DNA from: a virus
Direction: 5' to 3' (one strand)
IMG/VR virus record: IMGVR_UViG_3300044655_001447
Coordinates: 1 to 39,324 of that record
DNA: 39,324 nt
A program made the position numbers and the translations under genes. The stretch's first letter is position 1. Each line of letters starts with the position of its first letter. Shown in pieces: positions 33,801-39,324 of this stretch. The notes under the pieces are model-generated. The model saw only the letters and a program-made list of their open reading frames with translations, searched no databases and was not told the origin of the DNA.

Positions 33801-34512
33801 TACGTTTAATATCAATAACTGTTGAATATGTATTTCCTTGACTATTATATTTTTCTATTTTTAATTCAAATGTAAAATTAAAAAAGTGATTATCATTATA
33901 ATATGTTGGTTGACAACATGCATCCAAACCAGTATATCCAGATGTGCCACAACACCCAACAGAACCACAACAACCACAAGAACCACTCAATCCAGATGGA
34001 CCACAACATCCAGTAGGTCCTGCTGGTCCTGGACCAGATGTACCAGAACAACCTGGAGTTCCAGAAAAAAGATCAACATTTGTCATATTGATTCCATTGA
34101 ACCAACATGGAGAAATATCACCATAGAATGCAGCATCACCCCATCCATATGATGGTATATCTAATAAATTGGAAGGAGTTCTAAAAGAACTTGTAAGACC
34201 TGCAAGGGGATCTTCTGGATCTATTATTTTTATTCGAGCAACATCTGGTTGTCTACCTATTTCACAACAACTCTGTGAGTCTTGTCCCCATGGAGGACAA
34301 TCGTCACAATTAATTAAATTTAAACCAGTCATTGGGTGACCAACACTTGGTAACTCTGTAGTAATAGTACCGGTAGATGCCCAATTTGGTTGAGTTGGTT
34401 GTTCTAATATGCCTTCATTTGCAAAAGGATCTTGTGGATCATATGTATTTCGATACCAATGATCTCTATCGCACCAACTACATTTATTACAACAGCACGC
34501 TTTTTTTGGCAT
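30811..34512 (-). CDS. giant cysteine-rich protein with collagen-like tract
   Basis: A 1233-residue protein, the largest in the window, with about 75 Cys by my count (near 6%). Residues 151-197 are an almost perfect Gly-X-Y repeat in which X and Y are often Cys (GCC, GSC, GCC). A second short Gly-X-Y tract is near residues 465-480 (GFCGACGACGPQGYT). The rest is beta-rich, Pro/Gly/Asn-rich and dotted with CxxC and CC pairs. It begins MPKKACCCNKCSWC. It has a late promoter and an AAGGG ribosome site, so it is likely virion-associated. No homologue is recognised. Confidence 0.75.
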   Translation of the reverse strand: MPKKACCCNKCSWCDRDHWYRNTYDPQDPFANEGILEQPTQPNWASTGTITTELPSVGHPMTGLNLINCDDCPPWGQDSQSCCEIGRQPDVARIKIIDPEDPLAGLTSSFRTPSNLLDIPSYGWGDAAFYGDISPCWFNGINMTNVDLFSGTPGCSGTSGPGPAGPTGCCGPSGLSGSCGCCGSVGCCGTSGYTGLDACCQPTYYNDNHFFNFTFELKIEKYNSQGNTYSTVIDIKRTGPARNVRPHPDACHSFNVNENYPWRELSNCEVFFDTFNDDGIPAICARDFARMPRGPWPYRFKKNMDIDQNSAACWSGNAVFEGSKFTKQQVEEALADPESYSDTPWIRQCPLVQTKCSGTFGQDVDACCSGTFLDPDQICTQLDPDNGTPFGWEDVPEGCKAYSNSNPNFVGSLPFDGSTANMHFFGWMNPFNRYTTPEWDLYEGPAGLTGTTICGCDGTGYTCAPSGFCGACGACGPQGYTLGLSSKKVSLNVIVPTQYDFGVEEGGKNPFCSPDAGAQGLGFGEWCFGMDYEAPDEIGALELAGYQWSNGREADGIWIHQTPTSALRVLFTLDHSDIAPGKVWRVFRDWDVTVCNRVKIFNAGTPQETKFRISLKQKVEEVQFSSLGCDCPSGITINEDGKTVSIEDACDDHVIFGEFEESPFASCWESNIDGPNSDNVGGRVSFSERGPIIIRAILETDETGCSNCSGPNDQAFTNCAEKFGSRTHPLTNINPKGGQLMIVNGSGVACPTDCPIEFPKYGTWPSEPIQTCITQCWTLLGAGCSPNLYIPAGDIKMIDPPDSVYAIFKEHGARFDDAIADIPRAAGHKGYVGILRYRSSYMPISQSSSAIENELNFKYEDGSEVFGTHVHQYEEYRCISGNICGNEFSKPRDIFQNARIYVDKWPSIAKVGNCIIHCPCGASNTTEEPDPEIPEPGQPCRDGSFPPCSDVFNGGFCAGEGGFAICPCNKDNPNAANIGPFLFPSYGCNTNLSRINGYGAADFNYTCFPEIPQGVYEPTCLDNNTIPHRFGLDSERFYFTAFGQVDAYTGLGNLGCAARCSCPAPDPPTGCFNEDGSCQFCGGAGSGIGFGFPRNMMINWKKYLCHQRSVDGYKIPPDIMGKFEWGCGAKDGITGSTTANGCDVAWSVGDCVQANVPINSLSTTIDRLKAVSDLDPNYHIRFEKYNIMFDDVFDQINRDEELCPWDTTYEPNTARSGLTYGRNHIIIKAQGPY
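33922..34062 (-). repeat. collagen-like Gly-X-Y coding tract
   Basis: This encodes residues 151-197 of the giant protein: sixteen consecutive triplets starting with Gly, one of them shortened by a residue, several containing Cys-Cys. DNA on the plus strand is a matching CCA/ACC-rich repeat. Confidence 0.78.
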
Positions 34513-34536
34513 AGATAATCACCCTTACGAACTTAA

Positions 34537-34544
34537 TATTTATA
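34537..34544 (-). promoter_or_regulatory. late promoter of giant gene
   Basis: A consensus TATAAATA on the minus strand, 24 nt before the ATG at 34512, with AAGGG in the leader. It overlaps the end of the deaminase-like gene. Confidence 0.75.
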
Positions 34545-34914
34545 GAATATGTACACCCTCATCATCGGTGTAGTATATTTTATGAAAAGCTTCGTTGCAC
34601 CACTTGGCACACACTGGACAGGGCTTAGAATTTCTATAGTTACCAAATCTATTAAAACGAAAATTAAGAAGAGTTAATTTTTCTCCTCTTAACGATTTTG
34701 GAATTTTTCGGTAGGCATCGAGTTCTGAGTGCATATCAGAACCACGGTATCCCAAACGAAAAGTATCGGGGTGGGTCTTAAATACATTCTGACCCACCGC
34801 GATAATTTTCCGCTTATAGATTACTAATGAGATATGCTTCTTTTGTCTCTCCATTGCCATCGAAAGTGGCTTGGCAATAGGAACAAAATTTTCAATCACA
34901 TGATCTATATTCAT
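34540..34914 (-). CDS. cytidine/dCMP deaminase-fold protein
   Basis: A 124-residue protein with HSE (His62, Glu64) in DMHSELDAY and PCPVC (Cys99, Cys102), the H(A/S)E...PCxxC zinc motif of the deaminase superfamily. It is shorter than T4 dCMP deaminase (193) and lacks its known insertions, so the substrate could be a free nucleotide, tRNA or DNA. It shares an operon with the Sm-like gene (3-nt gap) under an early-type promoter. Confidence 0.75.
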   Translation of the reverse strand: MNIDHVIENFVPIAKPLSMAMERQKKHISLVIYKRKIIAVGQNVFKTHPDTFRLGYRGSDMHSELDAYRKIPKSLRGEKLTLLNFRFNRFGNYRNSKPCPVCAKWCNEAFHKIYYTDDEGVHIL

Positions 34915-34917
34915 AAT

Positions 34918-35229
34918 TTACACAGATAACTTTAGCTGGGAGAGTGGATCCACTCCCTTAGCAGAAGTAATAATTCCCTTATTGAGACTACTATCATACT
35001 GAGCCTTGAGTTCATCAAGTGGCTCAACCGTAAAGGCAATAAATGCATTAGGAATTGTTACACCCTTTGCAGCCTTGCTATACATCATCCAAGGCATAAG
35101 ACCAATTTGACCTTGTTGCATAGGTACAAGAATTGCAGGATCCTTTAAAGTCCACGATGTTTCATTTTCAGTAAACCGTGATAAAATCTCTTCGCCAGAA
35201 TTAAGTCTAAATATTTTTACATTACTCAT
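34918..35229 (-). CDS. second Sm-like phage protein
   Basis: A 103-residue protein. VKIFRLNSGEEILSRF matches the N-terminal strand of the phage Sm-like family, then a WTLKDPAILVPMQQG strand and LMPWMMYSKAA. It is a compact relative of the 222-residue protein at 1493. A structure of an Sm-like protein of cyanophage type has been reported, but function is unknown. It has a promoter (TTGCTA-16-TATAAT) and an AAAGGA ribosome site. It precedes the deaminase-like gene. Confidence 0.8.
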   Translation of the reverse strand: MSNVKIFRLNSGEEILSRFTENETSWTLKDPAILVPMQQGQIGLMPWMMYSKAAKGVTIPNAFIAFTVEPLDELKAQYDSSLNKGIITSAKGVDPLSQLKLSV

Positions 35230-35252
35230 AGTGGGTTCCTTTGTATAATATA

Positions 35253-35280
35253 ATTATATCACTCTTATTACTAATAGCAA
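35253..35280 (-). promoter_or_regulatory. early-type promoter of Sm-like/deaminase pair
   Basis: Minus strand: TTGCTA, 16-bp spacer, TATAAT, with AGAGTG one base before the -10. Confidence 0.62.
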
Positions 35281-35291
35281 GCAACAATAAT

Positions 35292-35888
35292 ATGAAAACA
35301 TTTAAACAATATTTGGCAGAAGAAAATCAAAATGTACAATGCGATATTAATGGAATATGCAAGGTTATTAAAGAATATGAGTCTGCAGGAAATGAAGAAA
35401 AAATTCTAGGTGTATATAAAGATAGTAAAAATTTAGATACCATTGGTCACGGACATCTAGTTACACAACAATCAGAAGAAATTTTTAAAGAAGTTTTTCC
35501 AGAAGAACACAAAAAAGATCCAAATTTTGGATCTAGTGTTTTGCGTAAAGGTGGAAGAATGACACCTGAACAGGCTGATAGATTGTTAGCACGAGATGTT
35601 ACTAAAAGACTTCCGCAAGTAAAAAAACTTGTTCCAAAGTTTGAAACATATTCTCCTGAATTGCAGTCTCAACTTGCATCAGAACAATTTAGAGGAATGT
35701 TAGGTAAATCACCAACGGCATTGAAACATTTGAATTCTGGCAACTTTGCTGAAGCAGGTAAAGAATTTTTAAATGCATCTGATTACAGGAAGTCTGTAAA
35801 AGAAAAAACTGGTATTGCTGCAAGAATGAAAGCATTATCAGATGCTATGGTGTCTGAACCAACTCGTCAGAAGAAACCTGCGAAGTAA
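35292..35888 (+). CDS. T4-type lysozyme (GH24) with capsid-targeting-like leader
   Basis: A 198-residue GH24 muramidase. GVYKDS and LDTIGHGHL (Asp44, Thr50) match the D20-T26 pair of T4 lysozyme. The general acid is one of the Glu residues 28-36 because this region has a short insertion. The start at 35292 is preferred; an in-frame TTG at 35241 is rejected. The first ten residues MKTFKQYLAE resemble the T4 internal-protein capsid-targeting leader MKTYQEFIAE, including a gp21-type (L/I)xE site. It could therefore be a head-packaged, injected lysozyme rather than a lysis enzyme. Its 3' end overlaps the converging gene. Confidence 0.8.
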   Translation: MKTFKQYLAEENQNVQCDINGICKVIKEYESAGNEEKILGVYKDSKNLDTIGHGHLVTQQSEEIFKEVFPEEHKKDPNFGSSVLRKGGRMTPEQADRLLARDVTKRLPQVKKLVPKFETYSPELQSQLASEQFRGMLGKSPTALKHLNSGNFAEAGKEFLNASDYRKSVKEKTGIAARMKALSDAMVSEPTRQKKPAK

Positions 35889-36357
35889 ACCACTCAGGTG
35901 CATTACCAAGTTTCCACTTAGCAAACCTGGCTTTCTCTCCAAGATAATACGCTCGATATGCGGCTACACCATCAGCGTTCTTATATTGTTCTGGCATTGC
36001 TTGTGCAAAGTCAGTACAAATAGTATTAGGAAGATTACTTGGTGCATTTTTAGTAAACCAATGTGACATACTAGTAGACTTATGGATTTTACCATAACGG
36101 CTAGTATATTCATTAGTTAATTCATATGTATGATTGGCTAACCAATAATAATTGGACTTAGATGCTCTTGCCCAAATAGTACATGGATGATTGTGAAAAC
36201 ATGGTTTATATAATTCTGGTTTGTTGCCTTGCACTATATCTAAAGAATGAACTGTTGAAAGCATCTGACATCCTTCAAGAATCATTTTACAGACATGAGA
36301 ATCACAAAGCATTTGAGCAGCAACATACGGATCTTTATCTAAAACAAAAATATTCAT
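35845..36357 (-). CDS. conserved phage protein (MNIF-LD-DP family)
   Basis: A 170-residue protein of a widespread phage family: it begins MNIFVLDKDPYVAAQMLCDS, followed by HVCKMILEGCQMLS, then CFHNHPCTIWARASKSNYYW and YRAYYLGEKARFAKWK. The order is typical and the family is well conserved, but I know no proven function. The conserved His/Cys/Asp positions could suggest an enzyme. It overlaps guaC by 4 nt and is translationally coupled to it. Its end overlaps the lysozyme gene by 44 nt. Confidence 0.8.
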   Translation of the reverse strand: MNIFVLDKDPYVAAQMLCDSHVCKMILEGCQMLSTVHSLDIVQGNKPELYKPCFHNHPCTIWARASKSNYYWLANHTYELTNEYTSRYGKIHKSTSMSHWFTKNAPSNLPNTICTDFAQAMPEQYKNADGVAAYRAYYLGEKARFAKWKLGNAPEWFTSQVSSDELVQTP

Positions 36358-37388
36358 ATTTCATTCTCTTCAAAAATGTTATTGATTGTACGATTAACCT
36401 TTACCAATGTACCATTGGAGTATAGAGAAGGCAAATCAAAAGCACCAACATAAGAACAAGCCGAGCGCAAACCACCAAGAATTTCTTGTATCGTATTGTA
36501 TACAGGTCCACGGTAAGGAACCTCCACTGTGCGTCCCTCTGACGCACGATATGTGGATAGACCACCATTGTATTTGTCATTTGCAGTTTTGCTGCTCATT
36601 CCATAATGCAACATTGTGAGCTGTCCATGCTCTTTATGACGAATTTCACCACCACACTCATCGTGCCCCGCAAACATTCCACCAACCATAACAAATGCTG
36701 CACCGGCAACGAATGCTTTTGCAATATCTCCGGAGTGAACTACTCCACCATCAGCAACGATCCCAATATCTAATGCTGCTGCGGTTTCCGCACACTCTAC
36801 GACTGCGGACAACTGGGGGTATCCCACTCCCGCTATTCTCCGTGTCAAGCACATTGACCCGGCTCCGATTCCCACCTTCACGAGGTCTGCACCCGATTCC
36901 GCTAATGCCGACACTCCGTCTGGTGTCACTACATTCCCTGCTACAATTATCGACGTTGGACATTTCTCTCTTACCTTTCTAACAAAAGAATGAAACTCTT
37001 TCATATAACCATTTGCTACATCTAAGCAAATAAACGTTGGGTCATTTGTGGATGGTGTATCGAGCCACAATTTACTTTGTGCATCTAGTCCTAGACTAAG
37101 TGCAACATTATGTTCCTTATCGGCATATTGCTTCACAAAGGAATCATAATAATCAAAACCTTTTTTAAGACAAGTTACCATGCTATACTTGGAAAGAGCA
37201 AGTGCCATCTCATGTGTACCAATGGTAGACATGTTAGCAGCCATGACGGGCGTACCTTTCCAAACTCGACCACATTTAAAAGTTGTTGAAACTTCTAAAC
37301 TTACATCGTTTCGAGATTTTACATCAGAAAGTTGTGGAACAATCAGAACATCAGAATAATCGAGTTTTGGTTCGTAATTGATAGTCAT
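36354..37388 (-). CDS. guaC: GMP reductase
   Basis: An IMPDH/GMPR-family TIM barrel of 344 residues. The active-site loop GIGAGSMCLTRRIAGVGYPQ (Cys180) and the following ADGGVVHSGDIAKAFVAGA phosphate-site region match GMP reductase, and there is no CBS domain, as in GuaC. It converts GMP to IMP with NADPH and would move guanine nucleotides toward adenine. Bases 36781-36840 are 36/60 G+C by hand count, above the flanks, so the gene may be acquired. A promoter precedes it almost without a leader. Confidence 0.9.
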   Translation of the reverse strand: MTINYEPKLDYSDVLIVPQLSDVKSRNDVSLEVSTTFKCGRVWKGTPVMAANMSTIGTHEMALALSKYSMVTCLKKGFDYYDSFVKQYADKEHNVALSLGLDAQSKLWLDTPSTNDPTFICLDVANGYMKEFHSFVRKVREKCPTSIIVAGNVVTPDGVSALAESGADLVKVGIGAGSMCLTRRIAGVGYPQLSAVVECAETAAALDIGIVADGGVVHSGDIAKAFVAGAAFVMVGGMFAGHDECGGEIRHKEHGQLTMLHYGMSSKTANDKYNGGLSTYRASEGRTVEVPYRGPVYNTIQEILGGLRSACSYVGAFDLPSLYSNGTLVKVNRTINNIFEENEI

Positions 37389-37395
37389 CTGCGTT

Positions 37396-37423
37396 AGTAT
37401 ATCACCAACACAATATATGTCAA
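37396..37423 (-). promoter_or_regulatory. early-type promoter of guaC
   Basis: Minus strand: TTGACA, 16-bp spacer, TATACT, ending 7 nt before the ATG at 37388. It fills the gap between the 59-aa gene and guaC exactly. Confidence 0.75.
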
Positions 37424-37603
37424 TTATTTATTTGAGTCTTCTATACGAAGTACTGCATCTCGAAGACTTAACATCTTTTGTGCTAACTCTTTAGACGTAA
37501 GTTTTTCTTTTAAATATTTTTCGTAACTAGAAATGATAATCTTTGACTCACGAAAGAGTATTGCATACAGATGGTCAACTCGTTTTTGCTCTTCGGTGGA
37601 CAT
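37424..37603 (-). CDS. small unknown protein (59 aa)
   Basis: A 59-residue helical protein starting MSTEEQKRVDHLYAILFR and ending VLRIEDSNK. It has a coiled-coil-like heptad pattern with many Lys and Glu. A late promoter octamer AATAAATA lies 8 nt upstream. Not recognised; it is accepted as a gene because it fills the interval neatly and has a promoter. Confidence 0.55.
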   Translation of the reverse strand: MSTEEQKRVDHLYAILFRESKIIISSYEKYLKEKLTSKELAQKMLSLRDAVLRIEDSNK

Positions 37604-37611
37604 GATATTAT

Positions 37612-37619
37612 TATTTATT
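37612..37619 (-). promoter_or_regulatory. late promoter of 59-aa gene
   Basis: AATAAATA on the minus strand, 8 nt before the ATG at 37603. It overlaps the stop of the WYL_2-like gene. Confidence 0.5.
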
Positions 37620-38187
37620 GTAATCCAGTTGTGTCATCACGAATAAATTTAATAACCGAAGACATATAAAAGGATTTCCAACCTTGAGCATTCAAATCCC
37701 ATACAACTACACGATCACCTTTTTGTGGAGAAAAGAAATTTTGTCTTGTATTTGATTGAGATGTAGGAATACTATTTTGTTCCAATGTACATGTTAAACG
37801 TCTAGATGCACCATTTGATTTTTTATTAAAATACACAGTACAAACACCTGTTAAATTTTCCATTATAACTTCTTGTGTAGAAATGTGATCTGTTTTGTAT
37901 GAAGTATCTTTGGTAATAACAGTAACATCCATGATATAATCTGTCATTGGATCATAAACATTGACATTTTGATTAATTTTGTTTTGTGTAAGATAATTTT
38001 CATATGAACCATATGTACGTGTAATAAATTGCTTATAAGCAAGATCATCATTTTCTAGTGACGCATATGTTTCTTTTTGTAGATCTGAACCCCGATATAA
38101 AGTCTGTAATTTACTAGAACTAATACTAGAACTTAAAAGTTGATTAAGAATCTGCTCATTAAAACTTAATTCTTTATCTTCTGCCAT
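37615..38187 (-). CDS. WYL_2-like protein
   Basis: A 190-residue protein. The C-terminal third (SRRLTCTLEQNSIP and GDRVVVWDLNAQGWKSFYMS followed by SVIKF) has the GDxVxVWDxxxxGWxSF pattern of the phage WYL_2 family, a small beta-barrel related to Sm/SH3 folds. The N-terminal part is Ser/Gln-rich with YGSYENYLTQNKIN. It starts in TAATG overlap with the 80-aa gene. Function is unknown, possibly nucleic-acid binding. Confidence 0.68.
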   Translation of the reverse strand: MAEDKELSFNEQILNQLLSSSISSSKLQTLYRGSDLQKETYASLENDDLAYKQFITRTYGSYENYLTQNKINQNVNVYDPMTDYIMDVTVITKDTSYKTDHISTQEVIMENLTGVCTVYFNKKSNGASRRLTCTLEQNSIPTSQSNTRQNFFSPQKGDRVVVWDLNAQGWKSFYMSSVIKFIRDDTTGLQ

Positions 38188-38429
38188 TAGAACTCCAGTA
38201 TGTAATTTTGATTATCGCTAACCACATTTTTTACTTTTAATTTTGTAGTTTGTATGTATTCCATAACTGCCTGCATATAAGGAGGAGGAATCAGTACAAA
38301 AATTTGAGCAAAGGGTTCCTTCTTCTTGACAGCAATTTTACAGATTAACTCAGATAAAGTCTTTGGACCATTGTCTTCCATGGTCAGAGTATAGAAAGTT
38401 TTAAGCAATTTGCTTTTTTCAAGAATCAT
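38187..38429 (-). CDS. unknown 80-aa protein
   Basis: Not recognised. It has a mixed alpha/beta pattern with FAQIFVLIPPPYMQAVMEYIQ in the second half. The late promoter at 38435-38442 ends 5 nt before the ATG. Coupled to the WYL_2-like gene by TAATG. Confidence 0.62.
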   Translation of the reverse strand: MILEKSKLLKTFYTLTMEDNGPKTLSELICKIAVKKKEPFAQIFVLIPPPYMQAVMEYIQTTKLKVKNVVSDNQNYILEF

Positions 38430-38434
38430 ATTAT

Positions 38435-38442
38435 TATTTATT
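38435..38442 (-). promoter_or_regulatory. late promoter, 5 nt from ATG
   Basis: AATAAATA, then ATAAT, then the ATG at 38429. Two-gene unit. Confidence 0.6.
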
Positions 38443-38460
38443 TGACTCTTAAAGTTCAGT

Positions 38461-38598
38461 TGATATACTTACAGAAACTTTAAGTTGTTAGAGGGACTAA
38501 GTTCTCTAGAGAACTATAAAGTAAACTATAAAAGAATATATAAAAGAATATCTTAAGTAACTTTAAAGTACTAGTACTATAGAGTCTCTTAGAGTATA
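38461..38598. repeat. palindrome- and repeat-dense intergenic stretch
   Basis: This gap holds a perfect 16-bp palindrome (AGTTCTCTAGAGAACT, 38501-38516), ACTTTAAAGT (38560-38569) overlapping AGTACTAGTACT (38567-38578), an odd palindrome CTCTTAGAG near 38585-38593, and a tandem 12-mer TATAAAAGAATA. No gene is seen. It may be an operator cluster, an origin-like or a recombination site. Confidence 0.65.
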
Positions 38599-38808
38599 TT
38601 AACTAAATCTAGAATTTGTTGGTATAAAATTATTCAAGAGTTGATCTCGAATATTTGGAGCCTGTCTCATGTTATCTGGAACCTGAGTAGGACTCATATG
38701 AATATTACTGTCTTCTTGAATCATTAAGAGTGGACTTGGACGATTTTTGTGCTGATTATGGACAGCACGAATAGTATCTTCTAAACTAAGAGGTTTATTA
38801 TTTCTCAT
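38599..38808 (-). CDS. small unknown protein (69 aa)
   Basis: A 69-residue Asn/Gln/Pro-rich, probably disordered protein (MRNNKPLSLEDTIRAVHNQH; DNMRQAPNIRDQLLNNFIPT). The late-type octamer 5 nt before the ATG supports it as a real gene. Not recognised. Confidence 0.5.
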   Translation of the reverse strand: MRNNKPLSLEDTIRAVHNQHKNRPSPLLMIQEDSNIHMSPTQVPDNMRQAPNIRDQLLNNFIPTNSRFS

Positions 38809-38813
38809 ACATC

Positions 38814-38821
38814 TATTTATT
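38814..38821 (-). promoter_or_regulatory. late promoter, 5 nt from ATG
   Basis: AATAAATA, then GATGT, then the ATG at 38808. Divergent from the promoter at 38847. Confidence 0.55.
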
Positions 38822-38846
38822 CGTTTTTTTCGGGTTTGTTTGGTTT

Positions 38847-38854
38847 TATAAATA
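38847..38854 (+). promoter_or_regulatory. consensus late promoter TATAAATA, 5 nt from ATG
   Basis: TATAAATA, then ATTTT, then the ATG at 38860. It has the same spacing as the gp25 promoter. Confidence 0.75.
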
Positions 38855-38859
38855 ATTTT

Positions 38860-39324
38860 ATGGCATACTCATTTTTCCCGAACGACTTTCACAATCTTCC
38901 AAATTTACAGGACAATGCAACTATGAATTACCTAACACAACATTACAAAAATTTATCGGAACAACTTCAAACAAAAGTTAATCATCTACACCAATTACTT
39001 GAAAAAGCAAAAGAAACTGAAGATGTAATTATTGATGATGCAGAAAGAGATGAAGGAGAATATCATCCTACGCTTCAAGGCCGTCTTGCAAAAGGAAAAG
39101 GTAAGAAACGTGGAAGACAAGTCGATGTTGAACCTGGTAGAGCTATTGTCGGAGTATCCAAAGAAACTGAAATTACTCATGCACATGAACTTGCAGATGA
39201 TGATGCAGACAAAAATAACATTTATAGAACTGGAAGACCGCTTAAGGTCTACAAGAGCGAGATGAGAAGAGTAGTTGAAGAATCCAAACCAAAGGGAATG
39301 AAACTTTCAATTATAGATCGTGTC
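38860..39324 (+). CDS. unknown protein, 3' end beyond window
   Basis: Open to the window edge (155 codons). It begins MAYSFFPNDFHNLPNLQDNA, followed by a helical stretch (LSEQLQTKVNHLHQLLEKAK), then an acidic/basic alternating part with KGKGKKRGRQVDVEPG and a Lys/Arg-rich end. Likely a late structural or DNA-associated protein judging by the promoter, but not recognised. A shorter in-frame or shadow reading in other frames was not used. Confidence 0.7.
   Translation, partial: MAYSFFPNDFHNLPNLQDNATMNYLTQHYKNLSEQLQTKVNHLHQLLEKAKETEDVIIDDAERDEGEYHPTLQGRLAKGKGKKRGRQVDVEPGRAIVGVSKETEITHAHELADDDADKNNIYRTGRPLKVYKSEMRRVVEESKPKGMKLSIIDRV

Noticed and set aside
33886-34152. Plus-strand Thr/Cys/Arg-rich open frame opposite the collagen-like tract
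   Set aside because: It is the antisense of the Gly-X-Y repeat; its low-complexity composition is a by-product and it has no ribosome site or promoter.
35241-35291. Hydrophobic N-terminal extension of lysozyme from a TTG
   Set aside because: The extension would look like a signal anchor, but TTG lacks a ribosome site and the ATG at 35292 begins a recognisable leader.
36695-36982. Plus-strand Leu/Arg-rich open frame in guaC
   Set aside because: Antisense shadow of the GC-rich part of guaC, which has a complete active site.
1-39324. tRNA genes, integrase or attachment sites, insertion sequences
   Set aside because: None could be seen on reading both strands; no cloverleaf-like runs or transposase motifs.

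Overview
This window is a stretch of a tailed phage genome of the T4-like (contractile-tail myovirus) group, AT-rich and almost fully coding. No cellular housekeeping genes, rRNA or tRNA were seen. The T4 gene order 13-14-15-16-17-18-19-20-(67/68 region)-21-22-23 is read intact on the minus strand (15478 down to 2763), with uvsW converging on it from the left as in T4. The small gp23, the absence of gp24 after gp23, the phage Sm-like proteins and several conserved small proteins resemble marine T4-like phages (cyanophage or pelagiphage relatives). The host cannot be read from this window.

Layout. 1-2161 (+): the 3' part of uvsW and an Sm-like protein. 2158-15478 (-): a tube-fold protein, then major capsid, scaffold, an unknown protein, prohead protease, two small prohead-core candidates, portal, two tandem tail tube genes, sheath, large and small terminase, tail terminator and two neck proteins. 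15487-22528 (-): baseplate block, with a cysteine-motif protein, a P2 gpI-like wedge protein, gp6, gp25, two hub proteins, gp53 and gp48. 22564-24888 (+): gp4 head-completion nuclease, a second baseplate tube protein, and a gp26-like assembly chaperone that appears to continue by a -1 ribosomal frameshift, then an unknown protein. 24913-26074 (-): gp32 and the late co-activator gp33. 26159-28436 (+): two beta-rich virion or fibre candidates. 28484-37603: a small winged-helix protein, an HExxH protein, small unknowns, a 1233-residue cysteine-rich collagen-like virion candidate, a deaminase-fold protein, a second Sm-like protein, a T4-type lysozyme with a capsid-targeting-like leader, a conserved phage protein and a GMP reductase. 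37424-39324: small unknowns, a WYL_2-like protein, a palindrome-rich intergenic stretch and a gene running off the right edge.

Regulation. Late promoters of the T4 type (NNTAAATA) precede most structural units. In seven cases the octamer ends exactly 5 nt before the start codon, which predicts leaderless late messages. gp33, needed in T4 to use such promoters, is encoded here. Four minus-strand promoters of bacterial type (TTGAC-like, 16-bp spacer, TATA-like) precede gp32, the winged-helix gene, the Sm-like/deaminase pair and guaC.

No stretch of 300 bases lacks a gene. The longest gap is 38430-38598, which holds nested palindromes and direct repeats.
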